In this document: positions 53,519-64,000 of the stretch, piece after piece
Layout of the letters: the number at the start of each line of letters is the position of its first letter
How positions within the stretch are numbered: the stretch's first letter is position 1
Source: Durusdinium trenchii
Lineage: Eukaryota > Sar > Dinophyceae > Suessiales > Symbiodiniaceae
NCBI GenBank assembly: GCA_963970005.1
Contig: CAXAMN010000003.1
Location: 172,344 to 236,343 of the forward strand
DNA: 64,000 nt
Reading direction: 5' to 3'
Translations under genes and position numbers: made by a program
The notes under the pieces: generated by a model
Seen by the model: only the letters and a program-made list of their open reading frames with translations
Told to the model about the DNA's origin: nothing
Databases searched by the model: none

Positions 53519-56500
53519 CTTAGAAGGAAAGGAGCTGTAGGCTGTACTGTAATTATATATAGGAAGGGTATATATAACTATATAATATGTTTGTGACTCA
53601 CGTATTTCACAATTAACTCAACTGTAAGGATATAGGCTTGGCAAAGCCACACCCTGACAGATTTCCTGGTGTTGCATGACATAGTCACCACCGCCACGCA
53701 CCGTGCAATCCTACAGCCAAACACACGCTGGAGCCAATCTTGATTGACACTTTCCAACGCTTTCCATACATTTCTGTTGGTTTCCAACCTTGGTTGACTC
53801 TGGTTGACAGCTTCCAAGAATCATGCCAAACATCCTCAGGAATGTCTTCTTCAATTGGCTCGGCAACCTCCTCCAGGCCTGCATCCTGGGATGGAGAGAG
53901 ATGGAGAACCAATGCAACATTAGGATAATAGGGTCGAGACTCGAGACAAGCAGAGTGTCGTTTTCTTTCAAGAGCTCATACATACAACCCTCAGTTTTTT
54001 TTGGCTGCATGTCGTTGAACCAAGCGGCTGGGTTGTGATCCTCATCGGTCGCCCTGAGTGTGAGGGCTTAGACATCGGGCTTGAAATCAGTTTTAATCGA
54101 CTGAACACTTCCATTCAGGGAAGAAGCACACAATAGGAGCCAAAGGCACTCTTGATCATTGGTGTTCTCGATCATATGCGCAAAAGGCAAAGGGCTCGCA
54201 CCCTGAACGTCATCATCAGAAGGTGACGCAGCATTCTCCTGCTCGAAAAACTGTTGCAGTTACAGTAAGCAAAGGCCAGCAAAAGAAACCACGGTAAAAC
54301 ACCCCTCCTTGTTTTCAGCTTTTGATGGCCTCCTTCGTGGTGTTGCTCGAGGTTTGGGAGCTTTCATGGACGATTTTGCCTTGGGACCATTCCTTGAGGA
54401 CCTTTTGCCCTTCTCAGTACCACCACCATTAGGATCCGGATCAGTGTCTTTGCCACCAGACCCACCCAATGGACATAGCGGGTCATCACTGCCACCGTCC
54501 TCCTCCCCATTGCCATCCTGTTTACGTTTCTTGCTTTCTTTGGGTTTGCTCCCTTTGCCCCGCCCTCTTCCTTTTCCCGTTTTTGATTCCTTTTCCTTCC
54601 CTTTTGACTTTGAGTCTGCCCCCCTTGGTCTTTGAGTCTTGCCCACCATCTGGACTATTGGCTGATGACTCCTCAGATGTAGGAACCCGGTCAGGTAGCT
54701 TGTGCTGATGCCCATCCCCTGCAACAAGGGTCAAACCAATCTCAATGCTCAAAAGGGAAACATTATTTAATAACTACAGTGACTACAGTCCTTCCATGCA
54801 CAAGGGAGAAACAAATCAGTTGCCTGTTGCTACAGGTGCTGAAGTTTGGGCTGAACCTGAAGCTTTGGCTGCCGAGGCTGGTGGACGCGAGGATGGCGGC
54901 CGTGGAGCAGATGGTGGCGTATCGGTTTCTCGAAGGTTATTCGACGATAAAAGCCGTTGGAGATTGAAGTCCTGGGCGAGCAAATGAATCCATAGGTCCA
55001 AGAGCTGTTACTTCAGGCCATCTAAGTGTTGCACAAGATTTTACAAGAAAGTTCAAGTAGTCTTAAAAGAACAAAACATGATCCAAGGGGCAGGAACGCG
55101 GAGACAAGTCGTTAACGGCACTTCGTGGACGCTATCCGAATCGGAGTCCCCCATTCTGCCCACGGTCGCACTGAAAGGGAAAGAAGTAGTTCCCAAAGTT
55201 GAGACCAAGATGCTGCTGTGGCAAGCAATGAGCATTGGCAAGCATACATCAAAAGCGCAATGCATACTTTGATATTGCTGCTCAATATCATGTTCTCACT
55301 GAATCAGGGAATATGACTCATTTTTTTCGTGTATTTGGCATCTCATGTCTCACTGGTACTGGTCGCAATGAGGTATGCTGCGGATTTGGCCAAAATCAGA
55401 GCCGCTGTCTACTTCCAGGGCCTCTTTGCATTGGTCCCCAGGGTCAAACCAAAACCGAGAGCATGATCACCTATGGCATGATTCAATGATATCAGCCAAT
55501 GCTTTGCGAGGCAGTTTGGATCCCACAGTCCTTCTTGGGACTTGCGCGGCTTCCCAGTTCAGTGGGGGGGCACTGCTAGGTTTGACAAATGCATTGAAAG
55601 CATTTAAGAGAACATTCAATGACTCTCATCAACATGATGTAGGATAAAGCTATAGATATATTTGATAGGTATTGAACCACATCAAGATTGAAGACTGTTC
55701 TTTTTGTGATGACCCCCCACGAAGAAAGGTTCAACATTATCGAGACTTTACCGTTGTCCTTAAACAGTTCAATTAAAGTTGGGCTGAAGTTCAATGAAAA
55801 ACACATCTGGCAAACCACAAAATGATTGCTCATATGCTGAACCGCTCCACAGCCTATCTCACAAAAGCTCACATAAGGCGAAGGTTGGCGTCGGATACCT
55901 CCAGGCTATTCTTGAGGCAGCAAATGGGCCGGATGGGCGTGATGACTTTGTAGCCGTCCTTCCCAGAGCAATCCAACCTGACAAGTTTGTTTTTGTTTGT
56001 TAGTCCCACCACCACCCAAAAAGAAAACAGCTTAGCAATTATGGGCAATACTTAATTCAGGCACCTGGCCTGCACCTCCAGGCAACAACCAATGTGTCAT
56101 TGGTGCTCTTGATCTTTGTGATGGAGGCCAGGCTTCCAAAGGTTCTTGCATTAGGGCCTGCAGGAGTCTTCTTTCCGCTTTCCTTCTTGACAGCAGGGTC
56201 TTTCACATCGTCGAGGCAAAAGACCAAATCTTTACACGATGAAAAATCGCTGTCTTTCGACTGGTGGTGGGAGAGAGTGACTTTGACCTGGCTGGATTGA
56301 CGAAGGGACAAAGGGAGGACTCTAGCAAAGATTCTACTCAGAAAGAATGTCCTGAGCGTAGCGGGTAACAATTAGTTTAAAGCTGGGAAAGGCCTTCATT
56401 GAGAAGTCTCTAGTTTCTGGGTCATTGTACTTTCACATTTCCAGCAAGACTTACAACATCTTACAACAAAATAACTTCGATTCATCAATTTGTGAGCCAA

Positions 56501-59500
56501 AAGCAAAATAACAATTTTAGTCTTTCACATATCGAGTCGCTTCGCCAAGGTCTTCGAGGTCAGTCATGAGAGCCTTCAGCTCCACAGGGTGGTTGACATT
56601 GTTGAGCTTGGTGAGGTGCGAAGGCAAGTTCTTTCCCTCTAGCAATACAAGGGAAGAGGCCTTCAAGTTGAAGCTAAACCATCGGCCATCCCCTTCTTGC
56701 ATGACTTCACGGGCTTCCTAGGTGCATCGCTTCCACAAAGGTGAATCCAATTTGAAGTGAGTGGGGAACGACATATTCATGTAGGGAAAACAACTCATAA
56801 CATGCAAGAAGCTGGCCCATCTCGCCATTCTCCACTTCCGAAACTGAACCTGCTGTGTGTTTGGTACAGCCAGAAGGTCAAATTCCTTATTTCTTAAATT
56901 CCTAAACTTGCAGTGAACTCTAAGCTGAAAGAAACAAAATCACTCATCAATAGCCGAGATTCAATTCTCGAAGGGCTGGGAATTTAGTGGTGCCTCGAGA
57001 GCAAAGGAAGAGAGAATCCCCATTTTGTCCAGCCACGATAAGGTCACAATTGCCGTTGAGCTGAAGCAACTTCCTGGATGTCCAAGAAAGCTGTTATGAA
57101 TTTGAGTTTTGGGTAACAAACTACCACCCAGAAAGATCAACAAGCATACTGGCCAAGTTTCTGGTTAGGGACCTTGGATATCTCTGCCTGGGTGAGACTC
57201 TCAAGCTTCGCACGCTTGGCAGGTGGCTCTTCTGGCTCCGCCGTTGTGCTCCTCGTTTGGCAGGACTGCATACAGGTGCAGCAATGGGTGAGCTATCAAA
57301 GTTAGTTCAGGGAAAAAGTTATGGACTACAGCAAAAGAACTGTGAACCAGTAGTGTGAAGCTTTGCGGACACAAACAAAAGAGTTGACGCAAAATATGGT
57401 AAATTAGCTGAACCGAAGATCTGATCAGTCAACCAATACTCTCCCTCCGGGTTGTACTCACTGTTGTGGTCACGAATCATTTGTTGCGCTCGCTCTGCAG
57501 TACCCTCATTGGACACCCATTTTTGCGCCAATGATTCCAGCACCAGCAACTTATCGCCCACCTGAGAAGAAACCCTGAAGGCCTTCGGTGCTTCCTGTGC
57601 TCCATTGCTCTTCAGAGCTTGCACCAACGGATCGAAGGCCGGAAAGCCAGACAAGTTCAGCTTGCCTGCTCGGCAAGCGTTGTAAATCTCATTGGAGAGC
57701 CGGGCCATGATTTCTTTGCCACTGGAGTCCAAGGACAATGTACCACACACAATGGAGGCATTCTGGTTGCCATCGCACATCTCCTGTACGTTACATGGTA
57801 TGAGAACTTGGGTGCAAAAAAAACACAAGTTGCTTGCAATCCGAGAGGGACAAACATTTTGTATAAGTGAAGTATGGGTGTTCGAACGAATATGAAATAC
57901 GATTATATACAATGGCTGGGGAAATGATTGCTAGATTATTCTGTTTGGAAGAGTTTTGCACTCCTCCAGGCAAGCTAAACCAGGAAACCCATCATATCCA
58001 AACATGTCAATGAGCACGGTGTGGCGTGCGCTGGTCTTGAAACTTGCCAGTGTTTTCTTGATGATCGATGTGCCACCTGCAACCTTGATGATGTGCATGG
58101 AAAGGAAAAACAATCATCATACTTACTTGCAACAATACTATACATAATATGATTCCTAAACAACGTTGTGAGACATATGACATATACAGACTTTATAATG
58201 GAAGAGTTAAGAGACTTGCTTTGCCTCTTGCACGTCAGTAAAGGCCCGACCCAAGTGTGGGAGCTTCATCGATGGAGAAGCCTAGAGTGCTCTCATACAT
58301 GTGAATGAATACCAACCTTTCAACATTGATGGTTCCAATGTGAATAGAAACTATGTACCGATACTGGTTACACTAATTTGTTTAGCTGTTTAGCATTGAA
58401 AAACTACACACAATAAAAGACACATTCTTCTGCTATATTGAAAAAGGACAACAAGATACAACAAGTCACTGTCTCTGGCTTCACCATGTCCGAGCGTGGC
58501 AACATAGAGACGTGATGCACACACACAGCACGATATGCCGAAGTCTCCCGAAACATGTTTGTCTTGCCATTTGTGGTGATCACCAGTCCCGGAATCACAC
58601 CATCACGCTTTCCATAAACGCTTTCCTGATTCAGTTGTTTCGCAAAAGGTGTCGAAAAAACAGTGCTGAGCTCAATACCCAAACTAATTAAACGTTAAAA
58701 CCACAAAAATCATTCTTTCCAAAGGTTCCGGGTCGAAGATCCAAGTGATTGGTCGCACTTTGAGCCCCCGCTCCTTCAAAGCAAAATCACTCCTGATGCC
58801 AAGGTATGCCAAGGTTGCGCTTGAACAAGGCTACAGAAAATAGTATAATATAGTTGTCATGTCAAAACTTGAATATTGTGAATGTCTAGGCTCTCCAGTT
58901 TGTATCGGACGTCCCTGACAAGCGCATCTTCACCATCATCAGTGCGTTTTCCATCATCCTCATCACCGTCAAACTCGTTCTTGGATTCAATCTTTGTATC
59001 TTCATCTTCTGCTTTCTTCACTGCCAATTTCCTGTGCCAAAGCATGCGATTGGTATTACCCCAATGTGCGCTTTGAAAGTCTTTAGACTGGCAAGGGTAG
59101 AAAAAAGGATGTTAGGAACAAAACATGACTGAGAATTGAAACAGCAGCAACATGCCAATCCTTGAGATATAAAAGCTTCACAATACTACAACGACACATT
59201 GTTCTGACTTGCGCTCAAGCCAAGTGTCCGTCCATCTTGACCAGCACGATTGGGCATCACCACAAAGGCGACTGAATTCCGCGGCCAATCTGCCAAAACA
59301 TTGGCAATGTACGTCAAAAAGAATTCCCTGCGCTCTGCGCCCAGGATGCCAACTGCGGGTAGATTCAACCAAAGGACCACCCCAACATCATCGGATCCAG
59401 TGCCCATTGCTTGGACACTGTTGCGAACCCAGGATCGGGACACAGGCAACAACGTGGAATCTGCATCGGAAGTCTTCCCTGCGAAGAGCATCATGGATTC

Positions 59501-62500
59501 TTCCATGAATTTTGCCACAGTTTGCCACGCTCTGTCGTGGCACTCCTGAAATTGTTGAGACAAATGAAAACCTTGGTACTAAAGTGAAATTGTAGGACCC
59601 AGTGAGCATAAAGGCCTTGGTACTAAGGGGCCTCGTGGTGGAGTCAGTGTCACACATAATGCGTTGCATGTGTTTATCATGTTCAGCAACTGAAGTCCTC
59701 GAGCTGCCGAACAAGCTTTGCGCGATTCTTGACCGATTCCTTTTCAGCCCTTAGAAACTTTGCAAGTCAAGCACACACCTGCTAGTAGCTAAACAACCCC
59801 TTCAAACGACTTGGTTTTAAAGAAAAGACTTGGCCCCAACTCAATACAACGATACAAAAAACACAAAATGTCATTCACAGCAATGAGACAAAGACAAGAA
59901 GCGTAATGCGTTCCGCCATGAACTGACTCTCGTCAGCTCTAAGTTCCTCGCACCATGCTTGAAACGCCGCTTCAACCGACTTGGCCAATGCGTTCTTTGT
60001 ACGATCCTGATGAGTCTCCACGTACTCGTTGATCGTCTCTCCGCGGGCCTTGTACTGTGGATGTATTAAGGTCAATACTTGTTGCTAGGCATCATTGAAA
60101 CAACATATATATATAATATACATATATGTGTGATAGTATGACCAATGGACAGGGAATGAACCGGTATGCACAACTATATAACTTGTTCCAATTTTGCTAA
60201 TTACATTATTGGTTTGACTAATATCAAACTTGAAACTTTGTCCAATCACGGTCCTCCAATATGAATGGCACTCTTTGCCAGTCAAACGAAGGATCAGCCC
60301 CACGCATCACAATGGTGAGGTCGGCGTCCAGGTGCCTCAAATATTTGAAAATATTTGAAAAAATAAAGTCAACAAAACATTGGAAAACCAATCAAACTCC
60401 AGACCTCAAAGTTAACCCTCCAAGTGTGACGGGGTTTCTGGAAACCCCATCACAAAACCATAGGTTTTCCAGGCACCCCATCACACTCCTGACATCAAAG
60501 CAAGCTTTCTGAGTGTGATTGCCTCCCTCGATTATCATTAGAATTGCGATGGGGTTTCCAGAAACCCAATCGCAAATTGACTTTGATCTCAAGCGTTGAA
60601 AGTTGATTGATTCTCGGGCGATTCCGACCCACCGGACCCATGAAACTGTTTGGCCGAACTTCCAAATTGTGACGGGGTTTCTGGAAACCCCATGACAACA
60701 TTGCATCAGTAGCCAAGGAAATTTGGCGACCAATCATCCGCGGGGCGCATAGCCAAATATATTTGGCGACCCATGACGCCGTGCTTACATAGCCAAGAAA
60801 ATTTGGCGGCCATTCTTCTTCTAGACCTGTCCCTCCCTCAATAACATAGCTCAGACATCTCAATGTTTAATTGCTGAAGAGTTGCCCTTTTTGCCAAAGC
60901 TGATCATACTTTGACATCACATGGCCGGGGAACGTTTTGCTGATCTTGTCCGACATCCACACCCACAAAGCGCAAATCTCAAAGAACTGAATCTGCGCTT
61001 CTTGGTCGAGCTGGTTCATCTTCTGTGAGGCAGGATTGATGACAAGATTTGGGATTAAGGAAAATGCACTGCACTCAACAAGGCACCTTGGCCTTGGTCG
61101 ATGAATCTTTGCTAACCTTCCGGCAGAAGTCCTTGTGAGATGTTTTATAGTTTGTCATGTTCAATTTTTGGTGTCCTGCAATTTCCAAATTCCTATTAGG
61201 TATAGCAGTCCTCCGTCACTCGACGAATCCATGCCAATGTGACCTCTGGCGTTACCTTCAAAATCTCTTGGAATATGGCTTTGCCCTTGAAGCGCTCTTG
61301 ATCTGCACAATACGAGGACTCTGGCACATAAAAGTCCAGGGTCAAGACATCGTGGGGCATTCCTGCACAGACTAGTATTTACATACTCAGTGGAGTTCAA
61401 CACAAGCCCAGCCTGAACTCTCGTGACGGAAACCGTCGTAGTGGGCATGAAGAAGTACCAAGAACTCCCTGGGAACACGCAGCCTCATGGTCAACAATCA
61501 TGTCCAGTGTTTTGAACCCTTCCTGGTCTTAATCTTGAACTACCAAGAAGCAGATTGTAAAGCATGCTGCGCTTGTTTGAGTCGATTCGGTGCCGTTTGA
61601 TCGTCACCATGGAGTTGTAGGAGGCTGCAACTTTCCCCAAGATGTCACGCAAGGTGCTTTTGCTTTTTCCCATCCTCTTTTCAAGTGATATGGCTTCAGC
61701 CATGTCGCCCACCATGTCTATCGGCGAGGGCTCAATCTTTTCCGCCGTTACATAGCCCAATTCTTAGTCCATACAGGTCTTGGGTTGAATATGGGTTGAA
61801 TGATACCAATGAAATTTAATAAGCAGCAGGCAACACAAACAAAATCTCAGCTGAGCATCTCAAGCTGTGCAAGAAATGGTGACTGGGGTTGTCATAGTGG
61901 GAGTAGGAGCAGCGGATGGCTGCAAAACTTGTGAGCAACCGTTGCATATCCCGATGTTGCAACTGCTCCTTTGTGAAGTCCAACTCCCGTATGAAACTGA
62001 TCACCCCGGACATGATCAGGGTCTTCGTGAATCCGTCCACCAGGCCGACTTTAAAGTCGCCAATCTCACGGGTTCCCGTTCGGTACGGGAATTTCACTTG
62101 AACTGCCTCAGCGGAGGCCCGGTATCCATTCTGTAGGAACTCACCAAAATGGTTCTTGTATTGCACGTTGCTGGGATAATCTGTCAGGGCAGCATCAAAG
62201 AATCACAAATCAAAACAACTTAACCACCGTTCGTTACATAAAGGTTGAATCTGAATGTTTAAAACACTTGAACTTTGGCAAGCCCCGCATCCATTTTTGG
62301 ACTTGCATGAAAAATCGAAGTTTGACAGCTCCAAGTAGAACTCGTCGACCGAGTCTGATGGTACCAAGGACAACAGGGGCTTTGATGATGGTGGTGCAGG
62401 AATCAGCTCATCCATTGCCTGCCATGAACACACAATTCACCAACACACTTCAAAAACATGAGGCAATGACCTGTTTGAAGTCGTTTTGTCGGTTCATCCA

Positions 62501-63953
62501 CACACTGGTCAGGTGGTCACCCAAGTTCTTTGACGCCACCACCTCGGCTGGAAGAGATATCACACAATATTAGGACATGAATCAACAGTTTTTAAAGAAG
62601 CCATGATGGGAAGCAACCTCAAACACACGGGTCACAGCATCCAAGCAGCCGTCTCAAAGTATGCTTGCAATTGGCCAATGGGTGACTCATCACCCTCTTG
62701 TGGATCATGTGGATCCATGGCTTCGTCGAGTGCCATTTCAACTAAACTGTTGTACTTGACCAATCACTAACTTGCTCCAACCATGACACATTATGAGAAG
62801 CCTATACAAGTCCCGTGGAAATGTGCACAGCTTTGCAAGAAGGAAGCCTCACAAAGCTTGGATTTCATCCCGCGACATCTTCAAGCCTCCCGATGGAAAA
62901 CAACCTGCAGGTTGTGAGGTTTCGGAGGAACCTGCCTAGGAGGTGGCCTCAAATCACGCAAGGAAGCAGCATCACTGGCAATATTGCGCAGGAAGCTCAA
63001 ATCAGTAAAAGGTTGGGCCTGTTCATTCGGGTCTCTGCTCAGTAAAGACCTGTAGTACGCGTGTGTTCTTTGAAGGCTTGGGAAATCCCTTTCAAAAGCT
63101 GTCAAAAGTTCTGCAAACTCACCCAAGCGATCCTCGTCAAATGAAGAGGTCTGGATCTTGTCTGTACAGTGCACACGCTGAAGAAATCGATCTGCCTCAC
63201 CCCTCAAGGCCGCTGGCCACACCAAAGTTGCTGGTTGACAAAGTCCCGGACTAGCCATTGTGGCTTTGACCAGGACAAAAACATCCTGCATGGATCCACC
63301 ATCCCGAAGAGCCCGTGGTACACGTTCATTGGCTTCTACATGCTCTGCTCGAGGAAACCCTGCAGCAAGACTAAATGACAAATGGCCATGCATCAAGATG
63401 CAGTGCAAACAACTACTCAAAGTAACAGAAACACGGATTAGCCACCTTCACGCTTCAGGTAGGTGAACATTTGTGGTACTGGTGTTTGATCCTCCATCCC
63501 ATTGACCTTGCGCACTTTGTAGCACCCTTTGTAAGAGACTTGTTGTGGCAGTATGTCCGTCCATCTTCGAACCTTACAAGTCAACGCGGAGCAAGTGTAG
63601 AAACACGTGAGTTTCCATACTACTCTTCCACACAGTGCTTAGAACTTAGTGTGCTAGCAAGTTGCAGTGTTGATGATCTCCACATCAAATTCCATGTCCC
63701 GTTTCTCCCAAAGTCTTTCCATCCGGGTTTGCAAAGCTCGTTGAACATCTCCAATATTCTCCAGCCGTGCAACTGCATTCAGCTACTCTTGCAGATAGCC
63801 AGGACACCATCAACATCTTCATGAGTATGTCCCACGGGAAGATGTGCGTGGGTTGCTACGTTGTAGCAACCCGAGGACACTAGTGCCACGCTCATCCGAC
63901 TTGAGTTGGAGTTGCGGATTTCGCGGACGGTGTTGTCACTCTGGACCCACAAT
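52853..63953 (-). CDS. DUF7869-like protein gene (3' part; 5' end outside window)
   Basis: A run of about 35 short minus-strand exons with no long gap. The first visible exon has LWVQSDNTVREIRNSNSS and HLPVGHTHEDVDGVLAIC, the Q-D-N...E and V-G-H-T-H-E-D-x-D signature that I associate with DUF7869, a family often linked to transposon-derived proteins. Middle exons are folded-protein-like but unassigned (for example GVVLWLNLPAVGILGAERRE, RATLAYLGIRSDFALKERGL). The 3' exons are acidic and then very basic with nuclear-localisation-like clusters (PPAKRAKLE; KRKPKTKAMPKKSIKKR). Several exons show 1-base frame changes or an in-frame stop. That all exons belong to one gene is inference from strand and spacing. 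Confidence 0.55.
53794..54720 (-). CDS. three exons: acidic and Lys-rich segments
   Basis: 53890-53794 reads DAGLEEVAEPIEEDIPEDVW. About 54250-54000 reads ENAASPSDDDVQGASPLPFA, then an in-frame TAA near 54069, then ALTLRATDEDHNPAAWFNDM in the same frame. 54720-54310 starts GDGHQHKLPDRVPTSEESS and, after a run of six G at about 54621, continues better in the next frame as a Lys/Gly/Ser-rich nuclear-type segment (SKSKGKEKESKTGKGRGRGK). The stop and the frame change are noted as findings. Confidence 0.5.
54820..56360 (-). CDS. five or six exons, unassigned
   Basis: Segments: about 56355-56080 (SSQVKVTLSHHQSKDSDFSS, KDLVFCLDDVKDPAVKKESG), 55980-55886 (CSGKDGYKVITPIRPICCLK), 55590-55500 (PRRTVGSKLPRKALADIIES), 55460-55375 (CKEALEVDSGSDFGQIRSI), 55166-55098 (ATVGRMGDSDSDSVHEVPLT) and about 54985-54820 (HLLAQDFNLQRLLSSNNLRE). 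Most have AG acceptors and GT or GC donors. No family recognised. Confidence 0.45.
56517..58085 (-). CDS. five exons, unassigned
   Basis: Segments: 58085-57945 (TSIIKKTLASFKTSARHTVL, IDMFGYDGFPGLACLEE), about 57790-57390 (NQNASIVCGTLSLDSSGKEI through FAFDPLVQALKSN-like text to EYNPEGEYWLTDQIFG), 57270-57150 (EEPPAKRAKLESLTQAEISK), 57076-56960 (LNGNCDLIVAGQNGDSLFLC) and 56850-56531 (MGQLLACYELFSLHEYVVPH, then GDGRWFSFNLKASSLVLLEG). The last is in two frames meeting near 56715, either a tiny intron or an indel. The KRAKLE cluster resembles a Myc-type nuclear localisation signal. Confidence 0.5.
58222..60062 (-). CDS. six exons, unassigned
   Basis: Segments: 60062-59910 (ARGETINEYVETHQDRTKNA), about 59750-59700 (EKESVKNRAKLVRQLEDF), 59550-59225 (AWQTVAKFMEESMMLFAGKT, GVVLWLNLPAVGILGAERRE, NSVAFVVMPNRAGQDGRT), 59080-58870 (a charged stretch AEDEDTKIESKNEFDGDED), 58820-58720 (KERGLKVRPITWIFDPEP), 58680-58470 (FAKQLNQESVYGKRDGVIPG) and 58282-58222 (SMKLPHLGRAFTDVQEAKQ). 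They look like parts of a folded cytoplasmic or nuclear protein. Confidence 0.5.
60229..61490 (-). CDS. five exons, unassigned, with palindrome array in one intron
   Basis: Segments: about 61490-61420 (VPREFLVLLHAHYDGFRHES), 61367-61257 (PHDVLTLDFYVPESSYCADQ, GTAACG donor), 61174-61118 (LNMTNYKTSHKDFCRK), about 61025-60880 (MNQLDQEAQIQFFEICALWV, WMSDKISKTFPGHVMSKYDQ) and 60340-60229 (RHLDADLTIVMRGADPSFDW). AG acceptors are present throughout. Confidence 0.5.
60426..60812. repeat. arrays of short palindromes in an intron
   Basis: GTGACGGGGTTTCTGGAAAC followed by CCCATCAC (28 bases, 13-base arms) occurs at 60426-60453, with variants at 60546-60573 and about 60669-60696. A second set, AGCCAAGGAAATTTGGCGAC and variants, starts at 60711, 60751 and 60791, exactly 40 bases apart; the middle copy contains the perfect palindrome CCAAATATATTTGG. 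Confidence 0.8.
61500..62746 (-). CDS. five exons, unassigned
   Basis: Segments: 62746-62636 (SLVEMALDEAMDPHDPQEGD, LQAYFETAAWM), 62547-62471 (VVASKNLGDHLTSVWMNRQN, AACAG|GTCATT donor), 62418 to about 62283 (AMDELIPAPPSSKPLLSLVP), 62180 to about 61880 (HFGEFLQNGYRASAEAVQVK, VDGFTKTLIMSGVISFIREL) and about 61760-61518 (IDMVGDMAEAISLEKRMGKS, SNKRSMLYNLLLGSSRL). Good AG acceptors open each. Confidence 0.5.
62905..63572 (-). CDS. two exons following the DUF7869 core
   Basis: 63572-63446 reads RRWTDILPQQVSYKGCYKVR, then VPQMFTYLKRE, with a GTGGCT donor; a W-x5-L...Y...F pattern follows the core in DUF7869 proteins as I recall them. 63359-62905 (CTGCAG acceptor, CTGCAG|GTTGTT donor) reads GFPRAEHVEANERVPRALRD, VFVLVKATMASPGLCQPATL, QRTHAYYRSLLSRDPNEQAQ. 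Both frames are intact. Confidence 0.6.
63666..63953 (-). CDS. DUF7869 core exon
   Basis: A TGAG acceptor opens LWVQSDNTVREIRNSNSSRM, then VALVSSGCYNVATHAHLPVG and HTHEDVDGVLAIC. Near 63785 the reading moves by one base into LNAVARLENIGDVQRALQTR, then MERLWEKRDMEFDVEII, ending at a GC donor. The Q-D-N...E and G-H-T-H-E-D-x-D motifs are the hallmark of the family; the invariant acidic residues suggest an RNase H-like transposase-derived fold, but that is inference. Earlier exons are outside the window. Confidence 0.65.
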
Positions 63954-64000
63954 CTCAGATCGGCAAAACAGCAGTCACTTCAAAGTAATGAGTATTCTTC

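Overview
The window looks like nuclear DNA of a dinoflagellate, most likely in or near the Symbiodiniaceae. Short exons lie in long repeat-rich introns, and almost every exon I can support is on the minus strand, so genes run head to tail. Many introns start with GC or GA instead of GT. The families present are ankyrin repeats, a TKL-type kinase, a BTB/T1 protein, a DUF7869-like protein and a Ty1/copia element, which fits this group. All exon borders are read by eye from splice sites, phase and protein motifs; no transcript or database was consulted.

Layout, in + coordinates. 1-16.0 kb: small minus-strand coding islands with AG acceptors and GT donors but no recognisable family. 16.07-22.2 kb: a phase-consistent minus-strand gene with an N-terminal globular region, two blocks of ankyrin repeats and a C-terminal J domain; a 10-N assembly gap lies in its first ankyrin array. 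22.4-32.7 kb: repeats, one unrecognised Pro/Ala-rich minus-strand coding region (24.4-25.4 kb, perhaps starting at 26.18 kb) and a doubtful Cys-rich plus-strand ORF. 32.9-51.95 kb: a TKL-like kinase gene on the minus strand, exons a to h, whose catalytic core can be followed from helix alphaC to the C-lobe. One intron holds an intact intronless BTB/T1 gene, one holds a complete copia LTR retrotransposon, and one holds about 6.8 kb of minisatellites, G/T-only tracts and a foldback element. 52.85-64 kb: the 3' part of a large minus-strand gene whose first visible exon carries the DUF7869 signature.

The copia element (33033-40283) has 89-bp LTRs differing at one base, a 5-bp target duplication ATGGA, a tRNA-like primer site, and the order gag, protease, integrase, C5-cytosine-methyltransferase-like domain, reverse transcriptase, RNase H. 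Its reading frame is broken by three in-frame stops and several frameshifts. The methyltransferase-like domain, the ankyrin-J fusion, the host gene with two insertions of different kinds, and the nested palindromes at 60.4-60.8 kb are the points most worth following up.
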